64,000 nucleotides of DNA from an uncultured Olsenella sp. (GCA_900316105.1 ONBR01000006.1:1-64000), one strand, 5' to 3'. Positions 45,201 through 53,663 are shown, numbered from the stretch's first letter. Made by a program: numbers and translations. Notes: generated from the sequence alone by a model not told the origin.

Positions 45201-47751
45201 CCTTGTCGATGCTGTTCCAGCTGAAATCGTTGTCAAACTCCAGGTCGCCGTAGCTAGTGCCGTCCACCGTCACGTTGGAGTTGATGGTGATGTCGCCGCC
45301 GTTGGTCTTGTCGGAGTGGAGGACCGCCTTGATGGTGGCCGCCTGACTTGAGGTGTTGACCAGGTTGATGCTGGAGTGCCAGGTGCCAAAGATCCACCCG
45401 TGGCTGCCGTTGTTGAGACCCAGGTTGTGGCCGTTGAGGTCGATCGTAGTGGTCTTGTCGAAGTAAGGAGCCCAGACGAAGTCCATGGTGGCATCGGGGT
45501 TGGACCCTATGAGCTTGACCGTGGGAGCGGTCTCCTTGCCCTTGGTTGCAGCAGAGAAGGCCTCGTTTATGGTCTTGTAGTCCACCCCGTCCAGGGATGC
45601 CTGGTAGTGGGGGTCGTAGGCCTCGGCATCGAAGACGCCCGGCGTGTTGGAGGAGGAGGACCAGGTGTAGTTAGTGTAGGTGTCCTTCTCGTTGTCGCCG
45701 TTGAGGTTCCAGGTGTAGGAGGAGAAGTCCTGGCCTGCGGCCGCCATCTGCTTTGCGGGGGGCAGGGTTAGGGTGGCACCAGAGGCCGCGCGCAGGTCGT
45801 TCTTCTTGCCCAGGCCGTCCATGTTCCCGTAGAGGGCACCGCCAGTCATGGTGAGGACGGATCCGTTGGACAGGCTTATGCCGCCGGAGTTGTTCGCGAT
45901 GCCCTGACCGTTGGCTGCCGTAGAGGTGCTGGTGTTGTTGGCAATGGTGGTGTTGGTAAGGTTGACCTTGCCGCCCAGGGAGTAGATGGTGGAGTAACCA
46001 ACGGTGTTGCCCGTGAAGGCGGAGTTGCTGACGTTGACGGTGTTGGAGCCCCTGACGTCCATGTAAGCCACGTTGCGGTTGACCTTGACGTTGGAGACCG
46101 TGACCTTGTCCAGGTTGATGGTGGAGTTGGTGAAGCCACTCTTCCAGTCGTCAGTATCCAGGTCGATGGGGGTGGCGTCAGAGCCGCGGCTGGGGTCCTG
46201 GGTCAGGTCAGAATTGGCGATACGGACGTTACTGATGGTTGTAGTAGCACCGTCCACGTCGTTCTCCACGGAGAGAAGTGCGCCGTTCTGGGCCGAGACT
46301 CGAGAGATTCCGTACCAGGTGAAGTTGGACACCTTTGCATCCGCGCGGGTGGCGGTGGTAAGGGCAAAGCCGTTGGGCACCTGGAGGGAGGAACCGTCGG
46401 CCACCACATGGGTGCCGTTGAGGAAGACGACGCCCGCATAGGAACCAGACCCGGTGAGGGAGACCGTGGAGTCGGACTTGGTGGCCCGAGCGTAGACCTC
46501 GCAGTTGTTGGTGCCGCTGGCGTTCTTGCCCACGGTGTTGCCCGCCAGGGTCACGCTGTGGCCGCCGACGTTGATGGCGCCCCACTGGCTACCCTTGTTG
46601 TCCTTGATGGTCGTGTTGGTGATCTTGATGTCGGCAGACCCCCAGGTGTTGACATCAATCATGCCGCCGCGGGTGGCCGTGTTGCCCGTGATGGTGCACC
46701 CGTCCACGGTAAGGGCTGCCAGACCGCTATCGCCATAGATGGCACCGCCACCATAGGAGGGGGTGTTGCCCGTGAAGGTGACGTGCGAGACGGACAGGGA
46801 GCCGGCAGAGGCGTAGATGCCGCCGCCAAAGACGTACCAGGGGCTCTTGCCGGCATGATAGTCGGTATCGGTGCCCGTGCCGCCCGTGACGGTACCATTG
46901 GTGACGGTGACCTTCTTGCCGGAGGCGTTGACGGTGATGACGGAGGCCACGGAGGGGCCGGAGGTGGGCTTGACCCCCTTGAGGGTGTGGCCGTTCAGGT
47001 CCAAGGTGATGCCCTTGGTGATGGAGACGTTCTCGGCCACGTCGGCCTTGAGGGTGATGGTCTGGCCATCAGATGCGGCTTTAAGAGCGTCGGCGATGGT
47101 CTCGTAGCCAGTCTCACCAATATATACGGGTGTTGCGGCAGCGGGCTCCTCGGCCTCCTCCTCGGTGGTCGCGTCTTCCTTGGCGTCGGACTCGGTAGCG
47201 TCCTCGGTCGAGGACTGGCCCTTGGCACCTGCGGTCGCATCGGCGTCGTCGGCGGACTTCTCGTCGGCGTCCACGGCCGTGGTCTTGGTCTCTTCCTTCT
47301 GGACCGCCTTGGTGGTCACGTGGAGAGTCACGCCCTGCTCGATGGCCGACGCGCTAATGGTGTAGGCGCCCTTGCCATCGGCCTTGAGGACCTTCTTGTT
47401 GGAGTTGCCCGCTGGCTTGCTGTTGAGCGAGGTATAGACCTCGGTGATCTCGTAGCCTGTGTCGGGCGCGGCGGTAAAGGAGAAGTCCTTGCCGGTGGGC
47501 AGAGAGATCTTCTTTGACTGGGTGGCCTCGGAGTTGCCGCCGTGCTTGATGTAGGCGTGGGACAGGCTGAGGCCCATGTCCACGGCGGCTGCCTGGCCCT
47601 GGGTGGCCGTGGCCTTGGCATCGGTGGAGGCATCGCCCGCTGCGGTCGCGCTCATGGGGACGGCGCTCCACACCATGGCCACGGAGAGGACCACGGAGAG
47701 GATGCGGTTGGTCAGGAGCCTTCTGCGTTCCTTGTTCATCTGCTGCTTCAT
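42286..47751 (-). CDS. Large beta-helix and pilin-isopeptide-domain adhesin
   Basis: An 1821-residue secreted protein. A signal peptide (LLTNRILSVVLSVAMVWS) and a domain at about 60-150 (KISLPTGKDFSFTAAPDTGYE) match the Cna-B adhesin. An acidic linker leads to YETIADALKAASDGQTITL, the start of a right-handed beta-helix with many GGGIY/GGAIY and TNxTIxxN turns (about 210-640 and 1050-1400). Two pilin isopeptide domains follow (about 1440-1580 and 1590-1710) and a SpaA-like end (KTVKIRMRKVSKDSEG, PTTKF). No sorting signal or C-terminal helix is present. The gene starts 12 bases after the 702-aa gene and overlaps the LSQTG gene, so it is the middle member of a three-gene operon. An adhesin or fibre subunit role is inferred. 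Confidence 0.88.
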   Translation of the reverse strand: MKQQMNKERRRLLTNRILSVVLSVAMVWSAVPMSATAAGDASTDAKATATQGQAAAVDMGLSLSHAYIKHGGNSEATQSKKISLPTGKDFSFTAAPDTGYEITEVYTSLNSKPAGNSNKKVLKADGKGAYTISASAIEQGVTLHVTTKAVQKEETKTTAVDADEKSADDADATAGAKGQSSTEDATESDAKEDATTEEEAEEPAAATPVYIGETGYETIADALKAASDGQTITLKADVAENVSITKGITLDLNGHTLKGVKPTSGPSVASVITVNASGKKVTVTNGTVTGGTGTDTDYHAGKSPWYVFGGGIYASAGSLSVSHVTFTGNTPSYGGGAIYGDSGLAALTVDGCTITGNTATRGGMIDVNTWGSADIKITNTTIKDNKGSQWGAINVGGHSVTLAGNTVGKNASGTNNCEVYARATKSDSTVSLTGSGSYAGVVFLNGTHVVADGSSLQVPNGFALTTATRADAKVSNFTWYGISRVSAQNGALLSVENDVDGATTTISNVRIANSDLTQDPSRGSDATPIDLDTDDWKSGFTNSTINLDKVTVSNVKVNRNVAYMDVRGSNTVNVSNSAFTGNTVGYSTIYSLGGKVNLTNTTIANNTSTSTAANGQGIANNSGGISLSNGSVLTMTGGALYGNMDGLGKKNDLRAASGATLTLPPAKQMAAAGQDFSSYTWNLNGDNEKDTYTNYTWSSSSNTPGVFDAEAYDPHYQASLDGVDYKTINEAFSAATKGKETAPTVKLIGSNPDATMDFVWAPYFDKTTTIDLNGHNLGLNNGSHGWIFGTWHSSINLVNTSSQAATIKAVLHSDKTNGGDITINSNVTVDGTSYGDLEFDNDFSWNSIDKGTVTLNGTFNKSLCFQLNAGAAQLSTGDQGLTMGDGATLWLWYNNADDTFAKFNSQTDTVDDFVIMEGGSEDLAKHITVINLDETGKKLAFVQYDAANNRMVLHKIDTSKGVYVDGQDGSDDNEGSYEKPVKSMEKALEIYKAQKDDRGLEGIYVLNTVSVTADSSWDGEGVTVYRNPSFTGALVSLAKDANLSVQGMTVDGNDQLVTAQDSLFKVEGTLSLGTGATLRNAKNYYTGGGCPAGGAVYVDGGTLNLNSGSTITGNTSVWGGGIYARGGHVVLNDGAAVTNNKAINQSGSFTGCGGGIIMNGTNGVLDMNGGLVAGNYAQEYGGGIALHTLVLTNTDGDVTLNMNGGTIDGNTAKGSGGGIFVQEYAVANVNAGSITNNKALGNASWTDGGVLGGGIYVNGGIPTGIEGMPQKDGQLNLGLAVISNNTASYAGAGVTYCPSGTNLFKQEDGVAIYDNYTTSGKRADFCLQGNITYYYQFDGRTEVKQKNLPIYLSEFMLGGVDAGWVDADGNPVDVETLHSLGSDYKTHYHLNSSLSAGDGATSIAEDLATVHISGNYSAREGGGIGNNGVVQYGNHTSDLTKAKLSFHKDAYTTAGQEDNTYDFTLTSCDDQGKASTSGKVSEGGSVVDDGSKGILVKVQGTGDISLPTIYYKSAGTYHYLLTEDSGDDPTRYLVTVNVTKGEDGLSATSSWRYSTDEGQTWQDQPADQVPTFYNNYQVAVGYRALSLRANARKATAATVEPVAQKELDGQRDMEAGLFTFELVDDATGQTYTATNASDGKVVFDQLFYTEAGDHWYTIREKAGDDQSVVYDQTVYRLKVSVTKGQDGALTATTTYYAGATELKSGLPVFSNKSKTVKIRMRKVSKDSEGNPTNEGLYNAQYGLWQVGKNGAEDVYLGNQRSDKDGFMVFDVPITEGNVYYFKEEIAPEGHLVDPYPTTKFQITQDKETEKFSVKEVPDEGL

Positions 47752-47763
47752 CTTCTTACGCTG

Positions 47764-49872
47764 CTATTCCTTGGTATCGGAACTGGCGTCGGCGGTTGCC
47801 TGCTTCTTCTTGCGGATCACCAGGAAGGCAATCAGGGCGGCGGCTACGGCTGCGGCGGCGATCCCGATGCCCAGCTTCTGGTTCTGGCTCAGGCCGGAGT
47901 TCTCGGTGGAGCCGGAGGCTGCGGCCAAAGGCGTGGTGTTGTCCTCGATGCGCTCGGTGTTGAGGTCGGTCCCGTTGTCGCCCACGATTGTGTTGGTGGT
48001 ACCGTCGCCCACGGTGGAGAGGTTCTGGTTGGTGGGCAGGCCCGTTGTGGTGGTGGCGTTCTGGCCAGCCTGGCCACCCTGGGCATTCTGGTCGTTCGCG
48101 GCCTGACCCTGGTCGCCCGCCTGGCCGTTGGCGCTGGTCTGGTTGCCGGTGCCGTTGGTGGCCTGGCCCTCGCGGTAGATCGGCAGCAGGCGGTTGATGG
48201 TCACGTGGGAGATGGAGGTGTCGTTGATGTTCCGGCACCAGACGATGTAGGTGCGCTGACGGGAATAGTAGGTGTGACGAAGGGGTTTCTCCTGACCGGC
48301 CAGACGGACATAGGTGACGCCGCCCTGGGAGAACTTGGCCTCGGAGTCGATGGCATAGTCGCCGTGGCTGAACTGGATGTTGATTTTCACGGATTTGATA
48401 GGCTTCTCTTTTAAGGCGTTGGGGTTGGCGTAGTCAACGTACTTGACCGTCACGGTGTAGTCGGGCGTCTGGGCCTTCTGGCCCTCAGGCACGTAGTAGA
48501 TGGTGGTCACGGGGTCGTCGCCGCTACCAAAGGTGTAGGAGTAGTCGCGCATGTCGTCGGCGGGAACGTAGGTCACGCCGTTGCGCTCGATCTTGTCCTG
48601 GGCGGTGTAGGTGGCGGAGGCGCCGGGCGTCTGGTCCACCAGCTGGGTCTTGGAGTCCAGGACCAGGGTCTTGGGGGCGCCGGAGGCATCCGTGTCGTTG
48701 GGGTCGTTGTAGACGCACTGGACCAGCCAGGGGACCTGACCCGCATCGTTCTTGTCGTAGGTCACGGTGACGTTGACGGCATCGCCATTGGTCTTCTCGT
48801 CAGTCTTGAGGGAGATCACGCCATCCTGGACGTGAGAGTCGGACTGGTCGGAGGCAAGCTGGTAGCTGGTGACCACCGAGGAGCCCTCACCCGAAACCGT
48901 GCGGTAGAGGTACTGAGGGACGGTGTAGGTGGTGTCGCCCGTGACCGTCAGCTTGTCCTGGCCCAGGACCTGGCCGTCCGAGCCGACAAGGTTGATGTAG
49001 GCGGTATAGAAGTGGAGGTTCTGGCCCTCGGCGTACTTGGGGTCGATCTGCATGCAGGTGACCACGACCTCATGGGCGCCCTGGGCGGTGAAGGTGACCT
49101 TCTGGTCGCCCCATGCCAGGGTCCGATAGAAGGTCGACCCGTCCTTGGAGACCACGTTGGGAACGTCCACGGTGCGGCCGTCGGCGCCGATGCCCTCGTA
49201 GGTGTCCTGGGAGATCGTGTTGCCCGCCTGGTCCACGTAGGTGACGGTGCCCGTGAAGGTAGCGTCGGCTGAGCCCTCGGCGGCCTTGTAGGAGTAGGTC
49301 AGGGGCGACTGGCTCGCAGGGTCCTTGCCCTGGAGGGCGTACTGGACGCCGCCCTGCTCCACGGCATCGGGGGCGGCAAAGGTGGACTGGCCGCCATCCG
49401 CCACGGTCTGGACGCCAATGGCAAAGGGCTCCTGGCCCTCTACCTGGGCAAAGACGGCGCTGGTGGTACCCGAGAAAATCTGCTGGGTCTCGGCACGATC
49501 GGCATAGGCCTTGATAGTGTAGGTGGCGGAGGTGTCAAAGCCACCAGCGAAGTCCATGGTGACCACGCCCGCGAAGTCACCCTGACCCGTCTGGTTGGAG
49601 CCATCTGGAGTATAGGCCAGGTGGCTGGCGATGACCTGGTCGCCCTTGGTCACCTCGAAGTAGATGGTCTGGTCCAGGGAGCCCTCGACGTTGAGGACGT
49701 CCACGGCGTCGGTGCCAGCATCCGCCGCAGCGTTGACATAGTAGAAGTTTGCCCCTGTGACCTTGGGCGTCGATGCGGCAAGGGCCATGCGTCCACCCAC
49801 CACCAGGCTCAGTGCCATGGCGCAGGCAAGACCGACCAGGGTCAGCAGGCGTCTCCGCATTCCAGTCTTCAT
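47764..49872 (-). CDS. Surface protein with MucBP-like repeats and C-terminal membrane helix
   Basis: A 702-residue exported protein. The signal peptide is LLTLVGLACAMALSLVVGG with AAS after it. Middle regions contain strings such as GTVTYVDQAGNTISQDTYEG and TVTVKYVDYANPNALKEKPI, resembling mucin-binding (MucBP) style repeats. From about 585 there is a Gly/Asn/Gln-rich stretch, then a hydrophobic helix (IGIAAAAVAAALIAFLVI) and RKKKQ. The residues before the helix are GLSQNQKLG, so the expected LSQTG is not present; it may be kept as a membrane protein. The start has GGAGGG seven bases upstream and a good promoter further up. It is first in the operon with the two genes above. Confidence 0.8.
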   Translation of the reverse strand: MKTGMRRRLLTLVGLACAMALSLVVGGRMALAASTPKVTGANFYYVNAAADAGTDAVDVLNVEGSLDQTIYFEVTKGDQVIASHLAYTPDGSNQTGQGDFAGVVTMDFAGGFDTSATYTIKAYADRAETQQIFSGTTSAVFAQVEGQEPFAIGVQTVADGGQSTFAAPDAVEQGGVQYALQGKDPASQSPLTYSYKAAEGSADATFTGTVTYVDQAGNTISQDTYEGIGADGRTVDVPNVVSKDGSTFYRTLAWGDQKVTFTAQGAHEVVVTCMQIDPKYAEGQNLHFYTAYINLVGSDGQVLGQDKLTVTGDTTYTVPQYLYRTVSGEGSSVVTSYQLASDQSDSHVQDGVISLKTDEKTNGDAVNVTVTYDKNDAGQVPWLVQCVYNDPNDTDASGAPKTLVLDSKTQLVDQTPGASATYTAQDKIERNGVTYVPADDMRDYSYTFGSGDDPVTTIYYVPEGQKAQTPDYTVTVKYVDYANPNALKEKPIKSVKINIQFSHGDYAIDSEAKFSQGGVTYVRLAGQEKPLRHTYYSRQRTYIVWCRNINDTSISHVTINRLLPIYREGQATNGTGNQTSANGQAGDQGQAANDQNAQGGQAGQNATTTTGLPTNQNLSTVGDGTTNTIVGDNGTDLNTERIEDNTTPLAAASGSTENSGLSQNQKLGIGIAAAAVAAALIAFLVIRKKKQATADASSDTKE

Positions 49873-49967
49873 CGTTCAGCCCTCCAAGTACGTACCGTCA
49901 ATGCCACTTCTGCCCGATTCATGACGCAAGTGATCATAAAAGTGCCTTTGAAAATAGGCATAGTTCC

Positions 49968-49996
49968 GTTACAATTTATCACTTTTTTCTTGTCAA
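49968..49996 (-). promoter_or_regulatory. Promoter of the surface-protein operon
   Basis: On the minus strand a perfect TTGACA (49991-49996) is separated by exactly 17 bases from TGTAAC (49968-49973), a four-of-six match to TATAAT. This would start transcription about 88 bases before the ATG at 49872. It is the clearest sigma-70-type promoter in the window. Confidence 0.75.
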
Positions 49997-50120
49997 GGCT
50001 AGAAGCTCATTATATGTGCACTCCAGGAGCACCCATCGGCCAACCGCACGGGCCGGGATACCACTTTGCGGTATCCTTGCGATTGCAGGTAGGAGTTTTT
50101 CTTCGACAGCTGAGTTGCCT

Positions 50121-51116
50121 ATGGTCCAGGGTCATCCGACAGGTTTGTTCAAGGTGCGGCACCGGAACCTCCCAGGTGCCCGTACCTCCCTGACTCATGG
50201 TGGTCGTTTCCTGGCGGCCGTCCTTCTCTGCAGTGCCTTGGCCGCCTGCTCGGGCGGGCCAAGCGGCGGAACGAGCGGCGGCGAGTCCACCTCCGGTGCC
50301 TCCTTCTCTCCCCCTTCCGAGGTCGTCACCTCACCCTTCGACCCCGCTGGCGCAACCAGCGCAAACGACGCCTCCATAGACACCAGCCACGTCTCCCAGG
50401 GCTACGTGGCCGCCGAGGCCACGGGAACAAGCCGGCTCAAGCTGGAGGTGTCCACTGGTGACACCAAGTACTACTACGACCTCCCCAATGACGGGACGCC
50501 CATCGCAGCCCCCATCAACATGGGCAATGGCAGCTATCTCTTTCGCGTGATGCGCAACACCACGGGCAACCAATACGTGGAGATCCTTGCCACCAAGGCA
50601 GACGTCCAGCTGGAGAACGACTTTGACCCCTACCTGCGGCCGAACGTCTTTGTGAACTATGGTCCCGACAGCGCCTGCGTGGCAAAGGCCAGGGAGCTCA
50701 CCCAGGGAGCCGCAAACAAGGGCGATGCCGTCAAGGCGATCTGCGAGTTTGTGGTCCAGAATGTCTCCTATGACTACGACAAGGCTAAGCAGCTGGAGAA
50801 CGCCAAGGGCTACGTGCCCGATCCCGACGAGACCCTGTCCACCGGCAAGGGCATCTGCTTTGACTATGCCTCCCTGGGCGCGGCAATGCTGCGCAGCCAG
50901 GGCATTCCAGCCCAGGTGGTCACAGGCAACGTATCTCCCAACGACATCTATCACGCCTGGATCATGGTCAACATCGACGGCACCTGGAAGAGCGCGCAGT
51001 TCTCCGTGGACCAGAACACTTGGAGCCGCGTGGACCTGACCTTTGCGGCAACCTCCGGAGACGACCAGTCGTTGGTAGGTGATGGCGATACGTATACGAC
51101 GCGTTACACCTACTAG
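50121..51116 (+). CDS. Transglutaminase-like lipoprotein
   Basis: About 331 residues. A lipoprotein signal (RFLAAVLLCSALAACSGG, Cys43) is followed by a Ser/Gly-rich linker and a domain to about residue 165. A transglutaminase/cysteine-protease core at 185-300 shows the nucleophile Cys246 in TGKGICFDYASLGAAML, His278 in IYHAWIMVNIDGTW, and an Asp in FSVD (297), giving a full triad. Such domains cleave or crosslink peptide bonds, often at the cell wall. The start is uncertain: ATG 50121 has no clear ribosome-binding site, and TTG 50145 and GTG 50154 are alternatives. It is divergent from the surface operon and precedes the pilus genes, so it may act on one of these products (inference). Confidence 0.8.
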   Translation: MVQGHPTGLFKVRHRNLPGARTSLTHGGRFLAAVLLCSALAACSGGPSGGTSGGESTSGASFSPPSEVVTSPFDPAGATSANDASIDTSHVSQGYVAAEATGTSRLKLEVSTGDTKYYYDLPNDGTPIAAPINMGNGSYLFRVMRNTTGNQYVEILATKADVQLENDFDPYLRPNVFVNYGPDSACVAKARELTQGAANKGDAVKAICEFVVQNVSYDYDKAKQLENAKGYVPDPDETLSTGKGICFDYASLGAAMLRSQGIPAQVVTGNVSPNDIYHAWIMVNIDGTWKSAQFSVDQNTWSRVDLTFAATSGDDQSLVGDGDTYTTRYTY

Positions 51117-51290
51117 AAGGCCACTCGAGCCCCAACGGTGTGAAGGCTCGGGGAGGCCGAAAGCTTAAAGAAATGTAGGAACTGTTGTCCAGCTCGTACT
51201 ACATGCCCTGACGCTGGGCGGCTAGAATGGAAACAACATGTGCGACCCGAGCTACGGGCGGTCGCACGAGGAACGACAAGGGGTGGATCC

Positions 51291-52343
51291 ATGGCAGAAT
51301 CCTTGCTCGAGAGCAGCGCGCTCAGCGCCTTCTTTGGAGGCGTGGCCACCATGATCTCGGCCGGCATCCAGACCGACGAGGCCGTGCACATGCTCTCCGA
51401 AAGCCAAGAAAGCTCGAACTTCCATCGCGTGTGCGGCAAGGTATACGCGAAGCTCATCGAAGGCGCTTCCCTATCCGATTCCATGGAGGCGTCGGGTGCA
51501 TTTCCCCAGTACGCCATCCAGCTGGTGCGCGCTGGCGAGGAGTCAGGTCGCACCGAGCAGGTCCTGCACAGCCTGGACCTCTACTACGACGAGGAGAGCC
51601 ACAGCTTCCTCAAGCTGCGCAACTCCGTGAGCTATCCCGCGGCGCTTCTCTGCATCATGAGCGTCATTCTGGCAGTCACGGACATCGTGATCCTGCCCAT
51701 CTTTACTAGCGTGTACAACAACCTGGCAGGCAGCCTCACCACAGGCTCCTTCGGAGCGGTGGGAGTCTCGGCCATCATCGGCTGGATTGCTCTGGTCATC
51801 ACCCTGATCGTCACGGTGATCGTCGTGGTTCTCTCTCTGATGAGCAGGTCCGAGTCCGGACGTGCCCGCGTGGTCGCGATCTTTGAGCAGAGGAACTTCT
51901 CCAAGCAGGCCATGTACCAGCTGGCCCTGGCACGCTTCACCATGGCCCTGGCAACCTACCTGAGCTCGGGCATGGACACCGAGACGGCCATGGAGAGCAG
52001 CGCCTCCACCGTCACCAACCCCCTGCTCAAGCCCAAGGTCCAGAAGGCACTGGAAGAGATGACCGACCTGGAGCACCCAAAGACCATGGCCCAGGCCATT
52101 TCGGACAACGAGATCTTTGAGCCCATTTATGCCCGCATGCTGCTGGTGGGCTCCGAGACGGGCGGCTCCGACGAGACGCTCAACCGTCTGTCGCAGGTCT
52201 TCTTTGACGACGCCCTGGAGCAGGTCGACCACATGATCAACCGCGTCGAGCCCCTGCTCGCCGCATTCCTTACCATCACCGTTGGAGCAACGCTTGTTGC
52301 CGTCATGCTTCCCCTCATCGGCATCATGCGTTCCATTGGGTAG
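51291..52343 (+). CDS. pilC: Type IV pilus/type II secretion inner-membrane platform protein (PilC/GspF)
   Basis: A 350-residue platform protein of the PilC/GspF family. It has two related cytoplasmic helical domains: about 8-125 (FFGGVATMISAGIQTDEAV, GASLSDSMEASGAFP, LVRAGEESGRTEQVL) and about 210-325 (LARFTMALATYLSSGMDTETAM, LLVGSETGGSDETLNRL). Three membrane segments lie at about 128-150, 160-185 and at the C-terminus (AAFLTITVGATLVAVMLPL). It starts a tight six-gene operon. The ATG at 51291 begins the family's first domain; GGGTGG lies just upstream. No pilB or gspE precedes it. Confidence 0.9.
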   Translation: MAESLLESSALSAFFGGVATMISAGIQTDEAVHMLSESQESSNFHRVCGKVYAKLIEGASLSDSMEASGAFPQYAIQLVRAGEESGRTEQVLHSLDLYYDEESHSFLKLRNSVSYPAALLCIMSVILAVTDIVILPIFTSVYNNLAGSLTTGSFGAVGVSAIIGWIALVITLIVTVIVVVLSLMSRSESGRARVVAIFEQRNFSKQAMYQLALARFTMALATYLSSGMDTETAMESSASTVTNPLLKPKVQKALEEMTDLEHPKTMAQAISDNEIFEPIYARMLLVGSETGGSDETLNRLSQVFFDDALEQVDHMINRVEPLLAAFLTITVGATLVAVMLPLIGIMRSIG

Positions 52344-52349
52344 GTTCCC

Positions 52350-52676
52350 ATGTTTCACGAGATTACAGACAGCAAGCTCGAGCACCGCAAACGCCGCCGC
52401 ACCATAGTGGTGGCCGTACTTGCCGCGCTGGTAGTGGTGGCCGTGATCGTTGGTATGGTCATTCGTCAGAACAGCCGCGAGCAGGGTGCCATGGCGCTCA
52501 GGAATTCCATTGCAAACGCGGCAGCCCGCTGCTGCGCGGTCGAGGGCTCCTACCCTGCCAGCCTCTCCTACCTGGAGGAAAAGTACGGCGTGGTGGTCAA
52601 CACCCAGGACTACGTGGTCACCTACGAGGCCTATGCCAGCAACATTGCCCCAACCGTGGTGGTGGTACCCCGATGA
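52350..52676 (+). CDS. Small bitopic pilin-like protein of the pilus operon
   Basis: 108 residues: a basic N-terminus (LEHRKRRR), one membrane helix (about 18-38, TIVVAVLAALVVVAVIVGMVI) and a short outside domain with two adjacent Cys (AARCCAVEG). The helix followed by an amphipathic stretch (NSREQGAMALRNSIANAAARC) and the SYPASLSYLEEKYG ending resemble a minor pilin. The usual Gly/Phe-Thr-x-x-Glu leader cleavage site is not visible. It starts 6 bases after pilC and overlaps the next gene by 4 bases. Confidence 0.7.
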   Translation: MFHEITDSKLEHRKRRRTIVVAVLAALVVVAVIVGMVIRQNSREQGAMALRNSIANAAARCCAVEGSYPASLSYLEEKYGVVVNTQDYVVTYEAYASNIAPTVVVVPR

Positions 52677-53200
52677 GCGAGTTCGAGCACAACAGCGAGA
52701 CCATGGTGGAGGCAGTGGCCTCCACGGGCAAGCGCGTTCATTCCAGAAAGACCCCCGGCGGCGGCTTTGCCGTGGCACTCTTTGCCGTCTTCATCGTCAT
52801 TGACCTTTTGGCCCTGGTCATGGGCGTGTCCTCATACCAGAGCGTGAACGACATGCAGCAGCAGACCGACCAGCGGATGCTCCTCATGGGGCCCATTCGC
52901 AGCGCCATCCGCGCCAACGACACAAAGGACGGCGTGGGCGTGGGCAAGGGTCCCGAGGGCAAGTCCCTGGTACTCCTCCAGCACGTGGGCTCCGATACCT
53001 ACGAAACTCGCATCTACAAGTACCAGGGCAACGTCGTAGAGGAGTACTCCCTGGGCGGCAACCCCTACACCCCCGAGCGTGCCACGGTACTGGCTCCCAG
53101 CTCTTCCTTTGACTTTTCCTACGACGGTGGCCTCCTGTCCGTGACCACGGATGCAGGCACCGTGCATGTTGCCCTCCATACCGCAAAGGGAGGTGCGTAG
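52673..53200 (+). CDS. Bitopic protein of the pilus operon (minor-pilin-like)
   Basis: 175 residues with one membrane helix at about 33-52 (AVALFAVFIVIDLLALVMG) after a 30-residue cytoplasmic N-terminus, and an outside beta-rich domain (LVLLQHVGSDTYETRIYKYQ, SSSFDFSYDGGLLSVTTDAG). Function is unknown. I recall domains of this type (DUF4860-like) in coriobacterial pilus operons, but this is not verified. It overlaps its upstream neighbour (ATGA) and is followed at one base by the next gene. Confidence 0.7.
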   Translation: MSEFEHNSETMVEAVASTGKRVHSRKTPGGGFAVALFAVFIVIDLLALVMGVSSYQSVNDMQQQTDQRMLLMGPIRSAIRANDTKDGVGVGKGPEGKSLVLLQHVGSDTYETRIYKYQGNVVEEYSLGGNPYTPERATVLAPSSSFDFSYDGGLLSVTTDAGTVHVALHTAKGGA

Positions 53201-53201
53201 C

Positions 53202-53663
53202 ATGTCCAGGAGAAAATTCTCTGCGCGCAATCTGAACCTGGAGGAGCGCCGCGAGAACGCACGCAAGGCTCCCCTGACCGAACGCCGCAGTCACAGGTCA
53301 GGCGGGTCTGATGGCTCCAGCATGGCCTTCCTGGTGGAGGTACTGGTACTCATGCTGCTTTTGGCTGGCTCACTAGCCGTACTGGTACAGATCTTCTCTG
53401 CCGCGCAGATCACCGCCAGAAAGAGCGAGCAGTTGGAGATGGCCGTGAGCCTGGCGTCCGAGCAGGCAGAGGCCTTTGCCGCAAACCCCGAATCTGTCGA
53501 AGCCGAGGCCACCGAGGGAGACCTGAAGGCAAGTACGCAGGTCACGCCCCAGATCACCTCCGCCGGCGCCCTCTATGACGCGCATATCAGCGTCAGCGAC
53601 CAGACAGGAGCTGTGGTGTACGAGCTGGACACCTCCCGCTACGTGAGCGGAGGTGTTGCGTAA
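53202..53663 (+). CDS. Bitopic pilin-like protein of the pilus operon
   Basis: 153 residues. An Arg/Glu-rich cytoplasmic start (EERRENARKAPLTERRSHR) precedes a membrane helix (about 43-66, AFLVEVLVLMLLLAGSLAVLV). The run SSMAFLVEVLVLMLLLAGSL keeps the pilin spacing with Glu at position 5 after the Met/Ala, so cleavage near SM|AFLVE is conceivable, like class I pilins. The outer part (about 70-153) has an amphipathic helix and a small beta domain. The ATG at 53202 has GGGAGG upstream. It overlaps the next gene by one base (TAATG). Confidence 0.7.
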   Translation: MSRRKFSARNLNLEERRENARKAPLTERRSHRSGGSDGSSMAFLVEVLVLMLLLAGSLAVLVQIFSAAQITARKSEQLEMAVSLASEQAEAFAANPESVEAEATEGDLKASTQVTPQITSAGALYDAHISVSDQTGAVVYELDTSRYVSGGVA

